Shown here piece by piece: positions 59,651 through 64,000 of a DNA stretch of 64,000 bases. How positions within the stretch are numbered: position 1 is the first letter of the stretch; every line of letters starts with the position of its first letter. The stretch covers positions 884,927-948,926 of the forward strand of contig NC_057925.1 in assembly GCF_018873765.1 (NCBI RefSeq), given 5' to 3'. Source of the DNA: Telopea speciosissima. Its lineage: Eukaryota > Streptophyta > Magnoliopsida > Proteales > Proteaceae. The notes under the pieces were generated by a model. That model searched no databases and had not been told where the DNA came from. It worked only from the letters and a program-made list of their open reading frames with translations. The position numbers and the translations under genes are program-made.

Positions 59651-60330
59651 ATCCTCAACATCTCATCCTTAAAGATATTTCTTTATTATCTTCTTACATG
59701 GTATCACATAATTTTTCTTATGTTCTAAGTAAGAGAGGTCAATAATATGACTGACTCCCTGATAAAGAAGGCATTGTTAGTAACGTGTTTGACAGTCTGG
59801 CTTAATTCCAATCCATGGATTGTGGAGTTATATTCCTCATCCATGAATTAGACATGTTGATATGAATAATATTTGTCTCTTATTAACCCCTCCCACCCTC
59901 CCCCCCCCCCCCCCCCAACAAAAAAAAGTTGAGTTGGTATAGTAAATCCCATTTGATTTATGACATTTATTTGATGTTAACGCCTTTCTCTTTCTTTCTT
60001 CCTTCTCTCCCCTTCTTTTTGGAGGCAGCTATTCACTGAAGAGGAATTGCATCTTTCATAAGCAACAAGAATTATGAGAGAGAGAGAGAGAATATATTTA
60101 CTAGGAGGATACAACTCATCGTGTAAAGTATGATTTTTTCATACAATATAATGCCAACAATATTTTAAAGGAGACAGATCGATGCCAACACACTGCCAGG
60201 ATATATTAGCATCATATAGGCCAAGCCAAAAAGAAGAAAGAATATAGCACATTTTGTTATGTACATAGGGCGCCTAAATGGTTTTAACCAAAAAAGGGGG
60301 GGGGGGGGGCTAAATGGTTAATAAGGAGAG
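59651..60330. other. intergenic, homopolymer-rich
   Basis: No gene. Poly(C) lies at 59899-59916, an (GA)n run near 60077 and poly(G) at 60296-60309. Confidence 0.5.
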
Positions 60331-60334
60331 AAAG

Positions 60335-60506
60335 TGTGTTGTCATTGTGAAGGAGCATGTATTGTGGGTAGTGTACTACCCATTTACCTATTTAAAATAT
60401 TTGCAAAAATACAGCATATATGTGTTGTTATTGTGAGAGGATGTGTACTATGGGCAATGTGCCTACCAATTTCCCTATTTTAAAATACTTGTAAAGATAC
60501 CGTGTA
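60335..60506. repeat. 86-bp tandem duplication
   Basis: TGTGTTGTCATTGTGA at 60335 recurs as TGTGTTGTTATTGTGA at 60421. Both are followed by diverged GTACTA..GTG..CTACC and TATTT.AAAATA..TG.AAA phrases. Confidence 0.75.
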
Positions 60507-60888
60507 TAAGAATAAGAAAAATCTTATTTGTAACCAAAATTGATGAAAAAAAATTATAACCTTACTTTTTTGCTCTTTTAGCATAACAAGCTTCTTCTTT
60601 ATTCTTCCTTTTTTAATAAAGATAAAATCATTTCATTTCAAATTTCAAAAAATAACACTCTTGAAAAATAACATAATATAAGTTACTTTAAATTATTTCA
60701 AAAACCTTTTTGACCCTACGGTTAAAAGAACTTTTGAGAGTTACAACTTTTCGATTCACCACGTTGGTTACAATAAGAAGCACATGTTAGAATATAGTGC
60801 ATTTCATGAAATATGTTTTCTTATATGTATAAAAACATAAGAAGATACACTGAAGAAGATGGATTGATGAAATCCATATTCTCAAGAT

Positions 60889-60946
60889 AATAAAAGCCAA
60901 TTTCTTTGTTTTTTTTTTTTTTTTTTGGGTAAGAATAAAAGCCAAT
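60889..60946 (-). mobile_element. ultra-short LINE tail with 13-bp target duplication
   Basis: AATAAAAGCCAAT lies at 60889-60901 and 60934-60946. Between them, on the minus strand, is CTTACCC followed by a long A run, the same terminal phrase as the LINE 3' end at 20031-20045 (CTTACC then A). Confidence 0.7.
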
Positions 60947-60959
60947 GTCACTTATGGGC

Positions 60960-60983
60960 TCTCTCTCTCTCTCTCTCTCTCTC
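60960..60983. repeat. (CT)n microsatellite
   Basis: An uninterrupted CT run of about 24 bp. Confidence 0.9.
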
Positions 60984-61584
60984 ATATTTTTTAAAACCCC
61001 CTTTACACGTAGGCCAGCTTCAAGTACATGAGACATTTGGGATGAGCAATCTTAGTGGTTGAAGCTCATTGTTGAAAAACAAGACTGGAACATATGAAAA
61101 AGTTTGTACAATTTGTATCAAATTATGAGAGAGAGAGATTACTACGATACAACTCATTTCATGAAGTATAAATACCTTTCAAAATATAATCATGGATCAA
61201 GTTTTCCTCCATCCATGGGCTAGAGAGGCCAGGAATGGGTATCAGGAAGGTATTTTGGAATATACTAAAACCCTAGGATGGTGGGCAAACCGCCCTCTAT
61301 GAGTGGAGGAACACTTTGTCCTATAATCAAATGAATATAATAAAGAACTGTTTACTAGAAAACAAAAAACATAATAAAGCATTTATTATGAATTATGAAG
61401 GTACAAACTATTAAATTACAAAACATTTTGTGAAGTATAAATTCTTTGACGTATATAAGAAAAAAAGTAAATCCTACGTGGAATTCCATTTCATGGATGT
61501 GAGCAGAACAGCCTTGTCATTCACTATTATAAATAAGGGAAGGTTTTTGAAAGAAAAAAAAAAAATTATAAAAAAATTTATATA

Positions 61585-62960
61585 TGTTAAGTAAAAAATT
61601 AACTTTTAAGATAAAAGTACATTTGATGATTTGAACCATTTTAACATATGAAAATAAAGCAAAAAGTTTATCAAGATTCAAAGTATTTTGTAGAGTACTA
61701 ATTCTTTTACATACATAAGCTTTTTTGTGTTCATTAATCAAATCATTTGGATTCAACCTCCCCCCTCCCCCCTCCCCCGATTCCCCTTGATTTGTTTATA
61801 TTAAAGATTTTAAAGCCTTGTTATTAATTTGGAAGAAGCAATAAACAAATGGTAACGAATAACATCATATTTGTATAATATATAATAGCTTAATGGTTAC
61901 CTTCAAGGAACACCCTAGCAAACCAATAATTTGCCAAGAAATTTATTATTTCATTTTTTTGTCCTAAACCATTAATGTGCCATGAAATTTGTTATTTTAT
62001 TTTTTTCAGTATTGTGATGGGTAACCTATGAAAATAAATTACTAATTAAAAATTATACCCTTAAGATAAAAATACATTTGATGACTTTGAGCCATATAAG
62101 CATATAGAGAAAAAGAAGAATGTGTACATGGATATAAAGTACTTTGTAGAGTACTATTTCTTTTACATACATAAGCTTTTTGGGCTTATTAATTAAATCA
62201 TTTTAATGGATAAATCTCTTTTAATTGAACATTTGGGTTCAACTTCTCCCCCTCCCCCAATCTCCATTAACGTGTTCATATTAAAGATTTTAAATCCTTA
62301 AAATTAATTTGGAAGAAACAACAAAATAATGGTAACGAGAAACATCATATTTGTATAATATATTTATAGCCTACCGGTTGCCTTCAATGTACACCCTAGC
62401 AAACTGATAATTTACCAAGAAATTTGCAACTTCATTTTTTTTCCCCAATCCTGTGTTACATTGATTGTGTAGGAAAATAAAATAAATAAAAACTAACTCT
62501 TACGATAAAAATACATTTGATGACTTTGAGATATAAGCAAATGAAGAAAAAGCAAAATGTGTACAAGGACATAAAGTACTTCGTATAGTACTATTTCATT
62601 TACGGGTATGAGATCGCTATTTGCTTGCATGGTTTCTACTCTCTACACCAGCATTTGGACCAATAGGGGGAGTGTGCTTGGGTATCCACTTGGAGGGTAG
62701 GGGTGTCATTTAACGGTGCCTTGTGAGATGGCATAGGGGCGCTACCAAGCAGGAATCTTTTTCCCTTCTTTTACATACATAAGCTCTCTGGACTTATTAA
62801 TAAAATAATTCCAATGGATAAACTCTTCTAATTGATCATTTGAATTCAACTTCTTCCCCCCCCCCCCCTCCCAATCCTGCTTGACTTGTTTATGTTAACG
62901 ATTTTGAAGCCTTGTAATTAATTTGGAAAAAACGTCAAACAAATGGTAACAAAATATATT
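61585..62960. repeat. three-unit tandem array, about 450 bp per unit
   Basis: The anchor ACATTTGATGA recurs at 61619, 62074 and 62513. Each unit then carries TTACATACATAAGC, a CCCCCTCCCCC-like tract, AATTAATTTGGAAGAA and AACATCATATTTGTATAATA. The third unit lacks the last block and contains the MITE at 62604-62765. Confidence 0.88.
62604..62765. mobile_element. Mutator-type MITE (MITE-2) inside the tandem array
   Basis: 162 bp starting GGGTATGAGATC and ending AAGATTC-complement TTTTTCCC. The empty site in the second array unit reads CTATTTCTTTTACATAC. Here TTCATTTAC (62595-62603) and TTCTTTTAC (62766-62774) flank the insert as a 9-bp duplication with one change. Its right end, read inward (GGGAAAAAGATTCCTG), resembles the left end of MITE-1. 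Confidence 0.85.
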
Positions 62961-62961
62961 A

Positions 62962-63384
62962 GGGAAAATTACAGGATTAGCTACTTTTGGGTTTTCATTT
63001 ACAAAACTGTCCATCCTATGTTTGAATTAACAAAAATAGACAAAAACAAGTTTAGTTTTACAAAATTAGACAAAACAGTGACTCTCTTTCCTTCCTCGGC
63101 AATTCCCTTTTGAAAAAATCTCTTTTTTTTTCCTCTGTTACTTGGGGTAGCAGAGAATGGCGGTGGCTGGGACAAGGGCAGGGTTGTAGGAAACCGAGGA
63201 TGCCTGGGAGAGAAGGCAATGACAGGAGTAAAAATGTCTAAAAAAATAAATGTGGGAGGGAGAGACACTATTTTGTCGAGTTTTGTAAACCTTAACTTGT
63301 TTTTGTCTATTTTTGTTAACTCAAACATAGGGTGGACAGTTTTATAAATGAAAACCCAAAAGTAACTAATCATGTAATTTTCCC
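62962..63384. mobile_element. Mutator-type MITE (MITE-3) with roughly 95-bp terminal inverted repeats
   Basis: It starts GGGAAAATTACAGGATTAGC and ends with the near-complement of that sequence (TAATTTTCCC). The terminal repeats run about 95 bp through TTTTGGGTTTTCATTTA and GACAAAAACAAGTT. The 9-bp duplication AATATATTA lies at 62953-62961 and 63385-63393. The 230-bp centre has no coding signature. Confidence 0.93.
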
Positions 63385-63393
63385 AATATATTA

Positions 63394-64000
63394 TAACCTA
63401 AGGGTCGCCTCTTTTCCATTAATCTTAGAACTTATAATGGTACGGTAAAAAGGATAGCAAATTTCCCACATCAGCCATCTTCATTCATTAAGTTTCAGCC
63501 CAAGTGCGTAGTTCCTATTTTCATTCTTTGTTACTCAGGAAACCATAAAATAAAATATAAATGGATAATTATGATTAATAATAGTAATTTGAATGGCTTG
63601 ACAAGCCATTGATGTATATAGGGATGTGTAACGTAGCTAATCTGAAAAAAACAGGGTTTCACCATTAAATCTAAATGGACGGATTAAGTGCCCCTTCACG
63701 GATTATGAGAAAGTTTTTCCTTCATCCACCCCTGAATCTGTCATCATTATTACTCATCCCCTATTAATTTGTTCGAGCTTTGAAATGTCTTTCATTGTTT
63801 TTTACGCCCTTCATGCAATGATGGTCATCGATTCCTTTATCGTAATTCGAGAAAAACTCGGTCTCAATAGATTTTTTTTTTTTTTTTTTTTGGGAGGTGG
63901 GGGGGGGGGGGGGGGTTGGAGGGGGTTTGGAGAGTTTCGAATATATGGACTATAATACGAGTTCAGAAGATTGGCGTTATATTAATTGGTTTTTTTTGAA
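63394..64000. other. intergenic, no gene seen
   Basis: AT-rich. It contains a poly(T) run at about 63871-63891 followed by poly(G) at about 63899-63915. Nothing else was recognised before the window ends. Confidence 0.45.

Noticed and set aside
61960-62960. CRISPR-like array from evenly spaced repeats
   Set aside because: Units are about 450 bp, diverged throughout and in plant nuclear DNA; it is an ordinary tandem duplication.
1-64000. tRNA, rRNA, bacterial operons, riboswitches or phage features
   Set aside because: None were seen. TGGTATCAGAGC sites are retroelement primer sites, not tRNA genes.

Overview
This is a nuclear segment of a flowering-plant genome. It is AT-rich, intron-bearing and loaded with LTR retrotransposons, LINE remnants and MITEs. 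Plant-restricted families (E+ class PPR protein, ZF-HD homeodomain protein, group IVc bHLH, ECT-type YTH reader) fix the kingdom. The species cannot be named from the sequence.

Only two genes look fully intact. One is an intronless 760-aa organellar PPR protein at 12.36-14.64 kb (+). The other is a nine-coding-exon YTH-domain m6A reader of the ECT family at 54.29-59.11 kb (-), whose exon chain I rebuilt from splice sites and which gives a clean 723-aa frame. The other gene-like loci are broken or ambiguous: a bHLH IVc (ILR3/bHLH105-like) relic at 5.3-5.5 kb (-), a cis-prenyltransferase relic at 15.96-17.69 kb (+) split by a small LTR element, and two duplicated ZF-HD homeodomain loci at about 22.1 kb and 41.0-41.6 kb (both -).

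Layout. 0-4.3 kb: intergenic DNA with a LINE reverse-transcriptase relic and simple repeats. 4.3-12.3 kb: probable 5' leader and leader intron of the PPR gene, holding the bHLH relic and a complete Ty1/copia element (6861-12162, TSD ACTTC). 12.4-17.7 kb: PPR gene and interrupted cis-prenyltransferase relic. 17.7-21.7 kb: intergenic DNA with LINE debris. 21.7-38.0 kb: ZF-HD copy A, whose zinc-finger end was replaced by a second copia element (22495-37514); that element holds a nested 9.2-kb non-autonomous gypsy-like element (24305-33521, 2.5-kb LTRs, TSD CATAG). 38-42.7 kb: MITE, ZF-HD copy B and a degenerate minisatellite. 42.7-45.9 kb: short tandem repeats and MITE-like debris. 45.92-51.87 kb: a third copia element, same family as the second but on the opposite strand (TSD GGTTA). 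52-54 kb: MITE and gene-poor DNA. 54.1-59.7 kb: the YTH gene and its promoter. 60-64 kb: a roughly 450-bp three-unit tandem array and Mutator-type MITEs with 9-bp target duplications.

The genes form no pathway together. The window is mainly a record of insertion, nesting and repair. I found no convincing new biological system. The most interesting leads are the ZF-HD copy B that now encodes only a mini-zinc-finger-like protein, the LTR differences that fall almost entirely at CAG/CTG sites in the nested element, and LTR hairpins shared by two copia families.
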